The notes under the pieces were generated by a model that saw only the letters and a program-made list of their open reading frames with translations, made no database searches and was not told the DNA's origin. 64,000 bases of DNA from Sedimentisphaera sp050251615. GTDB taxonomy: Bacteria; Planctomycetota; Phycisphaerae; Sedimentisphaerales; Sedimentisphaeraceae. A program made the translations under genes and the position numbers. Location: NCBI GenBank assembly GCA_050251615.1, contig JBFWMM010000003.1:1-64000 (forward strand), written 5' to 3'. Within the stretch, counting starts at the first letter, position 1, and the number at the start of each line of letters is the position of its first letter. Below are positions 51,601-59,242 of the stretch, one piece after another.

Positions 51601-52104
51601 ACCGCCTGCGTGCATTTCGGATTGTATCGCGCCGACCGTCAGCCCAAGCGCCTCGTAAACGGGTTTCATCCAGTCCGCATCGCGCTTGGCGAGGTAGTCG
51701 TTAACGGTCACGATGTGGACGCGACGGCCCGTAAGGTGCATAAGATAAGCCGCGAGCGTCGCTACGAGCGTCTTACCTTCACCTGTCGCCATTTCGGCTA
51801 TGTTGCCGTCAAAAAGAACATTTCCACCAATCAGCTGCACGTCGTAGTGGCGCATATTCATATTGCGTCTGGCAGCCTCTCTCACAACGGAAAACGCCTG
51901 CGGAAGAATCTCGACAGGCTTTTTACCGGTCTTTATCTCTGCCTTGAAGCGTGATGTTTCGGCGCGAAGCTGCTCATCAGAAAGCGCTTGCACTTTCGGC
52001 TCGAATTCCCCTGCCTCAAGGGCTGTTTTCATATAACTTTTGACGAGTCTCTCATTGCGAGAGCCAAATATGCTAAGAAGCAGTTTTGATATTCCTGCAA
52101 TCAT
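48643..52104 (-). CDS. secA: Protein translocase ATPase SecA, extended form
   Basis: 1153 aa, about 250 longer than typical SecA. Motor motifs are MATGEGKT (105-112), [20 protein letters not shown] (214-233), [27 protein letters not shown] and [11 protein letters not shown]. The C-terminus [18 protein letters not shown] is the zinc-binding SEC-C motif for SecB/ribosome contact. Two insertions explain the size: a highly charged helical stretch (~255-315), and about 200 extra residues in the helical scaffold/wing region (~735-960) with repeated [15 protein letters not shown], [11 protein letters not shown]-like and [11 protein letters not shown]-like segments. It heads the envelope operon. Confidence 0.96.
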   Translation of the reverse strand: [1153 protein letters not shown]

Positions 52105-52212
52105 TATTCTCTCTATACTTTATTTTAAACCATCGCCGCCGCGTTCGACGGCCGTTTCAGAAAACCCATTCTAACCTTTACACTCAAACATTCCACCTTA
52201 AACCACTACTAC

Positions 52213-52250
52213 CCATAAAAAAAACAGGGAGATACCGAGGCACCTCCCTT
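52213..52250 (-). terminator. Rho-independent terminator of efp
   Basis: On the minus strand GGGAGGTGCC pairs with GGTATCTCCC (two G-U pairs), then TGTTTTTTTT. It lies 23 bp after the efp stop and isolates efp from secA. Confidence 0.85.
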
Positions 52251-52272
52251 TTCGTAAAATCTGTTTTGCCAA

Positions 52273-52833
52273 TCAATCCTTGACGCGAGTTACATACTCG
52301 TTAGTGCGTGTGTCAACGCGGATCTTTTCGCCGTTCTTCACAAACGAAGGCACCATAACCACGGCACCCGTTTCGAGAGTGGCAGGTTTGTTCTGGTTGG
52401 TGGCAGTTGCGCCCTTGAGCTCGGGGGGAGTATCAGTAATTTCAAGGTCAACGGTGTTCGGCAGAACAATCTGAACAGGCTTGTTCTGATACATACTCAC
52501 CTGCAACTCTTCGTTGCCCTTGAGATACTTTGCGCCATCGCCGAACTGATCATCGTCGAGGGAAATCTGCTCGTAGTTTTCAAGGTCCATAAGCACATGC
52601 TCGGAGCCGCTTGAATAGAGATACTCGAACTTGCGCTTGTCGAGGTATGCCTGGTCAATATTTTCCTCAGAGCGAAGGCGAAGATCGCGGATGCCACCAT
52701 CGGTGAGATTTTTCAGTTTGGTCTGGAAAACTGCCCCGCCCTTACCGAGCTTTACGTGCTGGTAGTCGAGGATAGTATAGAGCTGGCCGTCAACAGTTAC
52801 GGTCATGCCCTTCTTCATTTCAGAAGCTTTCAT
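52273..52833 (-). CDS. efp: Translation elongation factor P
   Basis: 186 aa from the ATG at 52833, with GGAG 5 nt upstream. Domain I contains the tip loop HVKLGKGGAVFQTKLKN, with Lys at the position that is modified in many bacteria; Leu replaces the usual Pro of KPGKGG. Domains II and III carry the OB folds, ending ATNQNKPATLETGAVVMVPSFVKNGEKIRVDTRTNEYVTRV. EF-P rescues ribosomes stalled on proline runs. No epmA/epmB genes are visible. It has its own promoter (52910-52937) and terminator. Confidence 0.96.
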   Translation of the reverse strand: MKASEMKKGMTVTVDGQLYTILDYQHVKLGKGGAVFQTKLKNLTDGGIRDLRLRSEENIDQAYLDKRKFEYLYSSGSEHVLMDLENYEQISLDDDQFGDGAKYLKGNEELQVSMYQNKPVQIVLPNTVDLEITDTPPELKGATATNQNKPATLETGAVVMVPSFVKNGEKIRVDTRTNEYVTRVKD

Positions 52834-52909
52834 AGAATCTCCGTTTTTATGTCCCGCGCTTGCACGCTCGGGCGTAATGTAATATTTGTTTACGAAAAAA
52901 AGCTCTGTG

Positions 52910-52937
52910 ATTATCAATGGAAGGCTTGAAAAGTCAA
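52910..52937 (-). promoter_or_regulatory. Promoter of efp
   Basis: On the minus strand TTGACT, a 16-nt spacer and GATAAT (5/6 each), leaving a leader of about 70 nt. The rest of the efp-rex divergent gap (52938-53095) has no coding frame I would support. Confidence 0.6.
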
Positions 52938-53095
52938 GTTTTTCAGCGGCTTAAACTCAAAGTACTTTAAGCTCGGCGCGGGGAAAGGCAGTCCGCGTAA
53001 TTCATACGCCTGCAATTATTCACAGCGAAATACAATAAGCTTCCAATTCCAACCTTTTGTATAGTGAACTTAAAAAGCAACGCTTTGTTCGTAAC

Positions 53096-53113
53096 TTGTG
53101 AAAAAAGTAACAA
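53096..53113 (+). promoter_or_regulatory. Rex operator upstream of rex
   Basis: TTGTGAAAAAAGTAACAA is an imperfect inverted repeat that fits the Rex-box pattern (TTGTGAA or TTGTTAA half-sites with a short A/T centre). It ends 6 bp before the -35 hexamer of the rex promoter. Bound Rex would therefore cover the upstream edge of the promoter, consistent with NADH-responsive autoregulation of the hydrogenase operon. Confidence 0.7.
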
Positions 53114-53119
53114 TAAATC

Positions 53120-53147
53120 TTGACTCACACACCCCTTTGAGCATAAT
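53120..53147 (+). promoter_or_regulatory. Promoter of the rex-hyd operon
   Basis: TTGACT, a 16-nt spacer and CATAAT (5/6 each). The leader would be about 60 nt to the rex ATG. Confidence 0.6.
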
Positions 53148-53214
53148 GAAATTTTTGCAAATAAACAGCAAATATCAAGGGTAAGTGATGTGTAAGTGGA
53201 TAACTGAATAGAGC

Positions 53215-53877
53215 ATGGCGATGACAACAAACAGGAACTGTATCGTACGAATTTCGCGCTACAAAAATGCGCTTACGAGACTGAAATCGCTTGGTTTCGT
53301 CAAGGTGTTTTCGAGTAACCTCGCAGATGCAACGGGCACAAGCTCGGCACAGGTTCGCAAGGATTTCTCGCTGTTCGGCATAACGGGCAACAAGCGCGGC
53401 GGGTACAATATAGATGATCTCATCGAACAGATGAATGAGATTTTCGGCAAGCATCAGGTTCACAATGTAATAATTGTCGGCCTTGGCAACATTGGAAAAG
53501 CCCTGATGCGCTACAAGGCATTTGAGAAGGAATCCATCAGGATTGTGGCGGCGTTCGACATTGACACAAGCAAGGTTAACGAGGAAGCTGAGATTCCCGT
53601 GTTGCCTTTCGAGAAGCTTGGCGAATATATTCGGGCCAACAACATAAAGCTTGGCGTGATAGCGGTACCTGATGTGGCGGCACAACAGGTATTTGAGGTT
53701 ATGAAGGCTTCCGGCATAAAAGGTGTTTTGAATTTTGCTCCGATGAGTCTCAGTGGAGGCGATGATGTTATCGTAAACAACATCAACCTCGAAATGGAGC
53801 TTGAGAATCTCATCTACTATGTAATAGCGGCTGAGAAAAACAAAGAGACTGCCGCCGGACAGACTGTAATGTGGTAA
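53215..53877 (+). CDS. rex: Redox-sensing transcriptional repressor Rex
   Basis: 220 aa (an ATG two codons later, at 53221, is an alternative start). The N-terminal winged helix (ISRYKNALTRLKSLGFVKVFSSNLADATGTSSAQVRKDFSLFG) and the Rossmann fold (NVIIVGLGNIGKAL, GxGxxG, ~85) are typical. VIAVPDVAAQQVFEVMKASGIKGVLNFAP contacts the nicotinamide side. Rex leaves DNA when NADH is high. A Rex box lies in its own promoter, and the genes immediately downstream encode a hydrogenase that oxidises NADH, so it very likely controls the whole operon. Confidence 0.94.
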   Translation: MAMTTNRNCIVRISRYKNALTRLKSLGFVKVFSSNLADATGTSSAQVRKDFSLFGITGNKRGGYNIDDLIEQMNEIFGKHQVHNVIIVGLGNIGKALMRYKAFEKESIRIVAAFDIDTSKVNEEAEIPVLPFEKLGEYIRANNIKLGVIAVPDVAAQQVFEVMKASGIKGVLNFAPMSLSGGDDVIVNNINLEMELENLIYYVIAAEKNKETAAGQTVMW

Positions 53878-53881
53878 AAAT

Positions 53882-53905
53882 GGACGAGTCTGCATAAGCT
53901 CGTCC
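53882..53905 (+). promoter_or_regulatory. Intercistronic hairpin between rex and hydB
   Basis: GGACGAG (53882-53888) and CTCGTCC (53899-53905) form a perfect 7-bp stem with a 10-nt loop. No T-run follows, so it is unlikely to be a full terminator. It may be a stabiliser, a processing site or a partial terminator that sets different levels of rex and hyd mRNA. Confidence 0.55.
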
Positions 53906-53947
53906 CTGTAATACATAATGTAATTAGTGGTATTCTGAAAGGATAAG

Positions 53948-55840
53948 TTGAAGGTGTCAACTCCAATCCAAATTATCAAGGGAATGCGCAAAAAAGCTCT
54001 TGATGAGTATAAAAGCGCAAGAGATGGAATAAAGCACGAGATTCTCGTGGGCATGGCGACCTGCGAAATCGCTGCCGGTTCCAGAAAAGCAATGGGTGTC
54101 TTCAAAGAGGCAATCGACTCAGGCGAAATCAGCGGTGTACTGCTCAGTCAAAAGGGCTGCGCAGGGCGTTGTAATGTCGAGCCGACGGTTGAGGTCGTTA
54201 CCGATGGTGTATCGTACAAGTACATCAAGGTTACGACAGACCGCGCAGCCGAAATTATTGAAAGACACATCAAAAACGGCGAAGTTATCTCGGAATGGCT
54301 GGAAACCGGCGCAAAGCCGGATGTCAACGAGAATGACGAGCTTCACAACCGCTCATTCGGGCGCTTCGGAGACCTGCCCGTATTCAGCAAGCAGCTCCGC
54401 ATCGCACTGAGAAACTGCGGCATTATTGACCCTGAAAACATTGATGAATACATCGCCAACAGGGGCTATGAAGCAATCGCCAAGGTTCTCACGGATATGA
54501 ACAGCAAAGACGTCATCGATGAAGTAAAGGCTTCCGGTCTTCGCGGACGCGGCGGCGCAGGCTTCTCAACGGGCTTCAAGTGGGAAATCACAGCCGCGTA
54601 CAAAGACGATGAAATGTACGTAATATGCAACGCTGACGAAGGCGACCCGGGCGCGTTTATGGATAGAAGCACAATCGAAGGCGACCCGCACTCCGTTATC
54701 GAAGGTATGCTCATAGGCGCATTCGCAATCGGCGCCTCAAACGGCATCATCTACATCCGTGCCGAATACCCTCTTGCAATCAAGAGACTCGAAATTGCAA
54801 TCGGACAGGCAAGAGAAAGAGGATTCCTCGGTAAGAACATTCTCGGCTCAGGCTTCGACTTCGACATTGATGTACGACTTGGCGCGGGCGCATTCGTATG
54901 CGGCGAGGAAACAGCTCTTATGCATTCAATCGAAGGTCGCAGAGGCATGCCGAGGCCCAGGCCTCCGTTCCCCTCTGAGGCCGGTCTTTTCGGTAAGCCC
55001 ACCCTACTCAACAACGTTGAGACATGGGCAAACATTCCCGTTGTCATTCTCGACAGCGCCAAATGGTTCAGCAACGTCGGCACAGAAGCCAGCAAGGGCA
55101 CAAAGGTATTTGCGCTCGCAGGTAAGGTTCACAACACCGGTCTGGTTGAAGTGCCCATGGGAACAACGCTCCGCGAGATGGTTTACGACATCGGCGGCGG
55201 CATTCCCGACGGCAAAAAGTTCAAAGCCATTCAGACAGGCGGCCCCTCCGGCGGATGCTTGCCCGAGAAATACCTTGACACAAAAATTGATTATGATTCA
55301 CTCGCCGCAGCCGGTTCCATTATGGGCTCAGGCGGTATGATTGTAATCGACGAAGATGCCTGTATGGTGGACGTGGCCAAATTCTTCCTTGAGTTCACTC
55401 AGGATGAATCCTGCGGCAAATGCACCCCGTGCCGTGAGGGAACCAAGCGTATGCTTGAGATCCTCACAAGAATCACACAGGGCAAAGGCGTAATGGAAGA
55501 CATAGGCAAGCTGGAACGTCTGGGCAGTATGATCAAGAAAGCCTCTCTATGCGGCCTCGGTCAGAGCGCTCCGAACCCCGTTCTCAGCACACTGGCCAAC
55601 TTCCGCGAAGAGTACATCGAGCACATCGAGCAACATAAGTGCCGCGCGAGCGTATGCCAGGCACTGCTCAACTACACCATCAACGACAAGTGTGTCGGTT
55701 GCGGTGCCTGCAAAAAGGTCTGCCCGGCGGACTGCATCAGCGGCGAACGCAAACAGATGCACAAAATCGACCAGAATAAGTGTATCAGGTGTGGTGCTTG
55801 CTTCGATACTTGTAAATTTGAATCAATCGACAGAGGATGA
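53948..55840 (+). CDS. hydB: [FeFe] hydrogenase beta subunit HydB (NuoF-like, NADH- and FMN-binding)
   Basis: 630 aa. The start is TTG at 53948, with AAAGGA upstream (a GTG two codons on is possible). A thioredoxin-like [2Fe-2S] domain (~30-115; Cys in ATCEIAAG and KGCAGRCN) is followed by the NuoF core with SGLRGRGGAGFSTGFKWE (FMN/NADH site, ~195). A [4Fe-4S] site in SCGKCTPCREGTKRM (~478) comes next, then a two-cluster ferredoxin tail (CVGCGACKKVCPADC, CIRCGACFDTCKF). This domain order is that of HydB/HndC in trimeric bifurcating hydrogenases, where NADH and ferredoxin electrons meet. Confidence 0.94.
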   Translation: MKVSTPIQIIKGMRKKALDEYKSARDGIKHEILVGMATCEIAAGSRKAMGVFKEAIDSGEISGVLLSQKGCAGRCNVEPTVEVVTDGVSYKYIKVTTDRAAEIIERHIKNGEVISEWLETGAKPDVNENDELHNRSFGRFGDLPVFSKQLRIALRNCGIIDPENIDEYIANRGYEAIAKVLTDMNSKDVIDEVKASGLRGRGGAGFSTGFKWEITAAYKDDEMYVICNADEGDPGAFMDRSTIEGDPHSVIEGMLIGAFAIGASNGIIYIRAEYPLAIKRLEIAIGQARERGFLGKNILGSGFDFDIDVRLGAGAFVCGEETALMHSIEGRRGMPRPRPPFPSEAGLFGKPTLLNNVETWANIPVVILDSAKWFSNVGTEASKGTKVFALAGKVHNTGLVEVPMGTTLREMVYDIGGGIPDGKKFKAIQTGGPSGGCLPEKYLDTKIDYDSLAAAGSIMGSGGMIVIDEDACMVDVAKFFLEFTQDESCGKCTPCREGTKRMLEILTRITQGKGVMEDIGKLERLGSMIKKASLCGLGQSAPNPVLSTLANFREEYIEHIEQHKCRASVCQALLNYTINDKCVGCGACKKVCPADCISGERKQMHKIDQNKCIRCGACFDTCKFESIDRG

Positions 55841-55846
55841 TCCAGA

Positions 55847-57619
55847 ATGGGACAGATTACAATACATATTGACAATATTGAATACAAGGTGGAAGACGGC
55901 CAGACTATCATGCAGGCCTCCGATAAACTCGGATACAAAATCCCCCGCCTTTGCTACCACCCCAAGCTCAGCATCGAGGGCGCATGCCGCGTCTGTATTG
56001 TTGAGGTTGAGGGGATGAGAAATTTCGCCGCTTCCTGCGCTACGCCGGTTCGCGATGGAATGAAAATCAAGACAAACAGCCCCGAAGTGAGGCGGGCAAG
56101 GCGTGATATTATCGAGCTTATCCTCGACAACCACCACCCCGACTGCCACACATGCGAACGCGATGGTCAGTGCGAGTTGCAAAGGCTCTCAGCGTCTGTC
56201 GGCATTGAACGCAGGCACTTCATGGGCGAGCGCAAGAACTACGAAGAAGACTGGTCAAGCGTATCGGTTATCCGCAACCCGAACAAATGTATCCTCTGCG
56301 GACGTTGCGTGAGGATGTGTTCGGAGATACAGGAAATCACGAATCTGGGCCTTGCAAACCGCGGTTTCAAAACCGTTGTTATGCCGGCTTATGATATGCC
56401 GATGGCCGAAAGCGTATGCTCGAACTGTGGCCAGTGCATCAACATATGCCCGACAGCCGCATTCCTTGAGAACAGTAATTCCAAGGAAGTACTCGAGGTT
56501 CTTGGCGACCCGACAAAGATCAAGGTCGTCAATATCGCGCCTTCAGTACGTGCATCTATCGGCGAGGCGTTCGGCCTGCCGGCAGGCACAAATATGGAAG
56601 GTCAGATCTTCGCGGCGCTCAGGAAGCTTGGCTTTGACTACGTCTTCGACACAAACTTCGCCGCCGACCTTACAATTATGGAAGAGGCGAGCGAGTTTAT
56701 TCAGAGAGTAACCACAGGCGGCAAGCTGCCGATGATTACTTCCTGCTCAAGCGGCTGGATGAAATTTGCAGAGCAGTTCTATCCCGACCTCCTTGAGAAC
56801 ATCTCGACGGCAAAATCCCCGATGAGCATGGCAGGCGCAATCATCAAGTCTTTCTTTGCTGAAAAGATCGGCGTTGCTCCCGAAGACATCATCAACGTGG
56901 GCATTATGCCTTGTACCGCGAAGAAGTTTGAAGCGGCAAGACCTGAACTGCAGGTTGACGGCATCACAAGCACAGACTTCGCGCTGACAACAAGAGAGCT
57001 TGCCTGGACTATCAAGAGCGCCGGCATTGACTTTGTCAATCTCCGGCCCGAGAAGCCGGACAACCCCATCAGCCAGTATTCAGGCGCAGGCGTTATTTTC
57101 GGCGCGACGGGCGGCGTGATGGAGGCAGCCCTGAGAACGGCTTATCATTTCATTACAGGCAAAGAGCTTGGAGATATGAATATCACTGCCGTTCGCGGTA
57201 TGGCGGGCATCAAAGAAGGCTCTGTGATGGTAGGCGATCTGGAAGTTCGCGTAGTTGTCGCACACGGCCTCGCGAACGCGGAGAAAGTGCTGAAGATTGC
57301 GAAGGATGATCCCGAGCGCTACCACTTCATCGAGATTATGGCTTGCCCGGGCGGTTGTATCGGCGGAGGCGGCCAGCCCTATCCGCTCACAAACAGCATC
57401 CCGCTTGATGAGGAATGTCTGGCCAGGCGTGCTTCGGCTCTCTACAAGGCAGATGATGAGTCTGCACTGCGTACAAGCCACAGCAACCCCGACATCAAGA
57501 AGCTGTACGATGATTACCTCGGCGCTCCGCTGAGTGAAAAATCGCACCATCTTCTGCATACGCATTACGCAAAGAAGCTTCCGCGCGGCGTAATCCCCAC
57601 GGAACTTCTCTCGAAATAA
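55847..57619 (+). CDS. hydA: [FeFe] hydrogenase catalytic subunit HydA (NADH-dependent, trimeric type)
   Basis: 590 aa, 6 bp after hydB. In order: a [2Fe-2S] domain (Cys36, 47, 50, 64), a His/Cys cluster (HHPDCHTCERDGQC, ~96-109), two [4Fe-4S] sites (CILCGRCVRMC and CSNCGQCINICP, ~148-201), then the H-cluster domain. Motif L1 is ITSCSSGW (297-304), L2 MPCTAKKFE (354-362) and L3 EIMACPGGCIGGGGQ (496-510). L1 differs from the usual TSCCP-W, with Ser in place of the second Cys and of Pro. The enzyme makes H2 with electrons from ferredoxin and NADH, together with HydB and HydC. Confidence 0.94.
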   Translation: MGQITIHIDNIEYKVEDGQTIMQASDKLGYKIPRLCYHPKLSIEGACRVCIVEVEGMRNFAASCATPVRDGMKIKTNSPEVRRARRDIIELILDNHHPDCHTCERDGQCELQRLSASVGIERRHFMGERKNYEEDWSSVSVIRNPNKCILCGRCVRMCSEIQEITNLGLANRGFKTVVMPAYDMPMAESVCSNCGQCINICPTAAFLENSNSKEVLEVLGDPTKIKVVNIAPSVRASIGEAFGLPAGTNMEGQIFAALRKLGFDYVFDTNFAADLTIMEEASEFIQRVTTGGKLPMITSCSSGWMKFAEQFYPDLLENISTAKSPMSMAGAIIKSFFAEKIGVAPEDIINVGIMPCTAKKFEAARPELQVDGITSTDFALTTRELAWTIKSAGIDFVNLRPEKPDNPISQYSGAGVIFGATGGVMEAALRTAYHFITGKELGDMNITAVRGMAGIKEGSVMVGDLEVRVVVAHGLANAEKVLKIAKDDPERYHFIEIMACPGGCIGGGGQPYPLTNSIPLDEECLARRASALYKADDESALRTSHSNPDIKKLYDDYLGAPLSEKSHHLLHTHYAKKLPRGVIPTELLSK

Positions 57620-57633
57620 AGGATAACGAGGAA

Positions 57634-57705
57634 ATGTTCAAAGAGGGTAGTTTGCTCCCTTTGGAACGGGAGCAAAACATAGTGAAAGTGGGATTTAAAA
57701 TATGA
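57634..57705 (+). CDS. Possible 23-codon ORF between hydA and hydG
   Basis: An ATG at 57634, just after a GAGG, opens a 23-codon frame (MFKEGSLLPLEREQNIV...). Its TGA overlaps the hydG ATG (ATGA). A strong hairpin lies inside it. It could couple hydA and hydG translation or encode a small peptide, or it could be chance. No homologue is known to me. Confidence 0.25.
   Translation: MFKEGSLLPLEREQNIVKVGFKI
57651..57676 (+). promoter_or_regulatory. Intercistronic hairpin between hydA and hydG
   Basis: TTTGCTCCC (57651-57659) and GGGAGCAAA (57668-57676) form a perfect 9-bp stem with an 8-nt loop. The following bases are ACATAGTG, so there is no U-run. It is the strongest of the three junction hairpins in this operon. 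Confidence 0.65.
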
Positions 57706-59198
57706 GTAATGTAAAACAATGGATTGACGACAGGATCAAGCAGGACGAGATCGACAAGTATCTTGATAACGGTGAAGATTTCATCAACGCCAGCAAGATA
57801 GAGTCGATTCTCGCCTCTGCTGCCAACACCGAAACTGACCCCGCGCGGATCAGGGATATTATCGCAAAAAGCCTCAGCATTGAGACCCTCACTGCGGAAG
57901 AAACGGCTACGCTTATAAACGTAACCGATCCGGAGCTGATTGCCGAGATGCAGGAGGCCGCGTTGAAGGTGAAGAAGGCTGTTTACGATAACAGAATCGT
58001 TACTTTCGCACCGCTGTATATGTCGAATCTGTGCGTGAACAGCTGCCTGTACTGCGGCTTCCGCGAGGAAAACAGCAGCTCTGCAAGGCGCGTACTCACG
58101 ATGGATGAAGTGCGCAAGGAGGTGGAAGTGCTGGCGGGGAAAATCGGCCATAAGCGGCTGATTGTTGTCTATGGCGAGCACCCGGACACGGGCGTGGAAT
58201 ATGTCGCGGAGACGATCAAGACAATCTACGGGATAAAAGTACCCACAAAAAACGGATACGGCTCCATAAGGCGTGTGAACGTCAATATGGCTCCCCTGCA
58301 GATTGGCGAGCTCAAGCTTCTTCGCGATGTCGGCATAGGCACATATCAGGTTTTCCAGGAGACGTACCACAAGCCGACATACGCACGCGTACATCCGGCC
58401 AATACGCTCAAGGGCAACTATCGCTGGCGTCTGTACTGTATGCACAGGGCTCTCGAAGCGGGCATCGATGATGTCGGTATCGGGGCACTGTTCGGCCTAC
58501 ACGACTGGAAGTTCGAGGTGATGGGGCTTCTCGCCCACACACACGAGCTGGAAAAGAAGTTCGGCGTGGGTCCGCATACAATCAGCTTCCCCAGAATCGA
58601 GCCTGCCGTTAATACGCCCTACGCCACAGACGCCAGAGCAACAGTTACCGATGATGCTTTCGAGAAGCTTGTTACGGTGCTGCGCCTTTCGGTTCCGCAT
58701 ACCGGTATGATTATAACATGCCGCGAAGAAGCGGAGATGAAGGACAGATGCCTCAGGTACGGCTGCACGCAGACTGACGCTTCCTCCCAGATCAGCATCG
58801 GCGGATACGCCGAACTCGCTGACAGCGTTCAAGAAGAAGAAAGGCAGCAGTTTGTACTCGGCGACACCCGCTCCCTCGATCGCATGATAGGCGACTACGC
58901 AAAAATGGGCATGATCACATCCTTCTGCACGGCGGGCTACCGCTGCGGCAGGACGGGCAAGTGCATCATGGATATGCTTCGCACCGGCCATGAGGGCAAG
59001 TTTTGCAAGCTCAACGCTGTTATAACCTATCGCGAATGGCTCGACGACTTCGCAAGTGATAGGACGAAAGAGCTGGGCGAGAAGGTCGTGCAGAAAGAAA
59101 TCAGTGAGATTAAGGCGAGTATGCCGGAAAAGGTATATGAGCAGTTTATGAAGAACTATAAGCTCACCAGTGAAGGCGAGCGCGATATTTATTTTTAG
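57702..59198 (+). CDS. hydG: [FeFe] hydrogenase maturase HydG (radical SAM tyrosine lyase)
   Basis: 498 aa. The radical SAM triad is CVNSCLYC (Cys111, Cys115, Cys118) after APLYMSNL. VYGEHPDTGVEYVAETI and VFQETYHKPTYARVHP follow the HydG pattern. The C-terminal extension has CTAGYRCGRTGKCIMDM and a final Cys-rich stretch for the second cluster. HydG cleaves tyrosine to give the CO and CN ligands of the H-cluster. The other maturases, HydE and HydF, are not in this window. It lies between hydA and hydC, so structural and maturation genes share one transcript. Confidence 0.95.
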   Translation: MSNVKQWIDDRIKQDEIDKYLDNGEDFINASKIESILASAANTETDPARIRDIIAKSLSIETLTAEETATLINVTDPELIAEMQEAALKVKKAVYDNRIVTFAPLYMSNLCVNSCLYCGFREENSSSARRVLTMDEVRKEVEVLAGKIGHKRLIVVYGEHPDTGVEYVAETIKTIYGIKVPTKNGYGSIRRVNVNMAPLQIGELKLLRDVGIGTYQVFQETYHKPTYARVHPANTLKGNYRWRLYCMHRALEAGIDDVGIGALFGLHDWKFEVMGLLAHTHELEKKFGVGPHTISFPRIEPAVNTPYATDARATVTDDAFEKLVTVLRLSVPHTGMIITCREEAEMKDRCLRYGCTQTDASSQISIGGYAELADSVQEEERQQFVLGDTRSLDRMIGDYAKMGMITSFCTAGYRCGRTGKCIMDMLRTGHEGKFCKLNAVITYREWLDDFASDRTKELGEKVVQKEISEIKASMPEKVYEQFMKNYKLTSEGERDIYF

Positions 59199-59226
59199 TA
59201 AAACATTTTGTAATTAGTGTTAGTGC

Positions 59227-59242
59227 GGCTTGTTTGCAAGCC
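59227..59242 (+). promoter_or_regulatory. Intercistronic hairpin between hydG and hydC
   Basis: GGCTTG-TTTG-CAAGCC, a perfect 6-bp stem with a tetraloop, 17 bp before the hydC ATG and just upstream of its GGAG ribosome site. No U-run. Confidence 0.5.
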
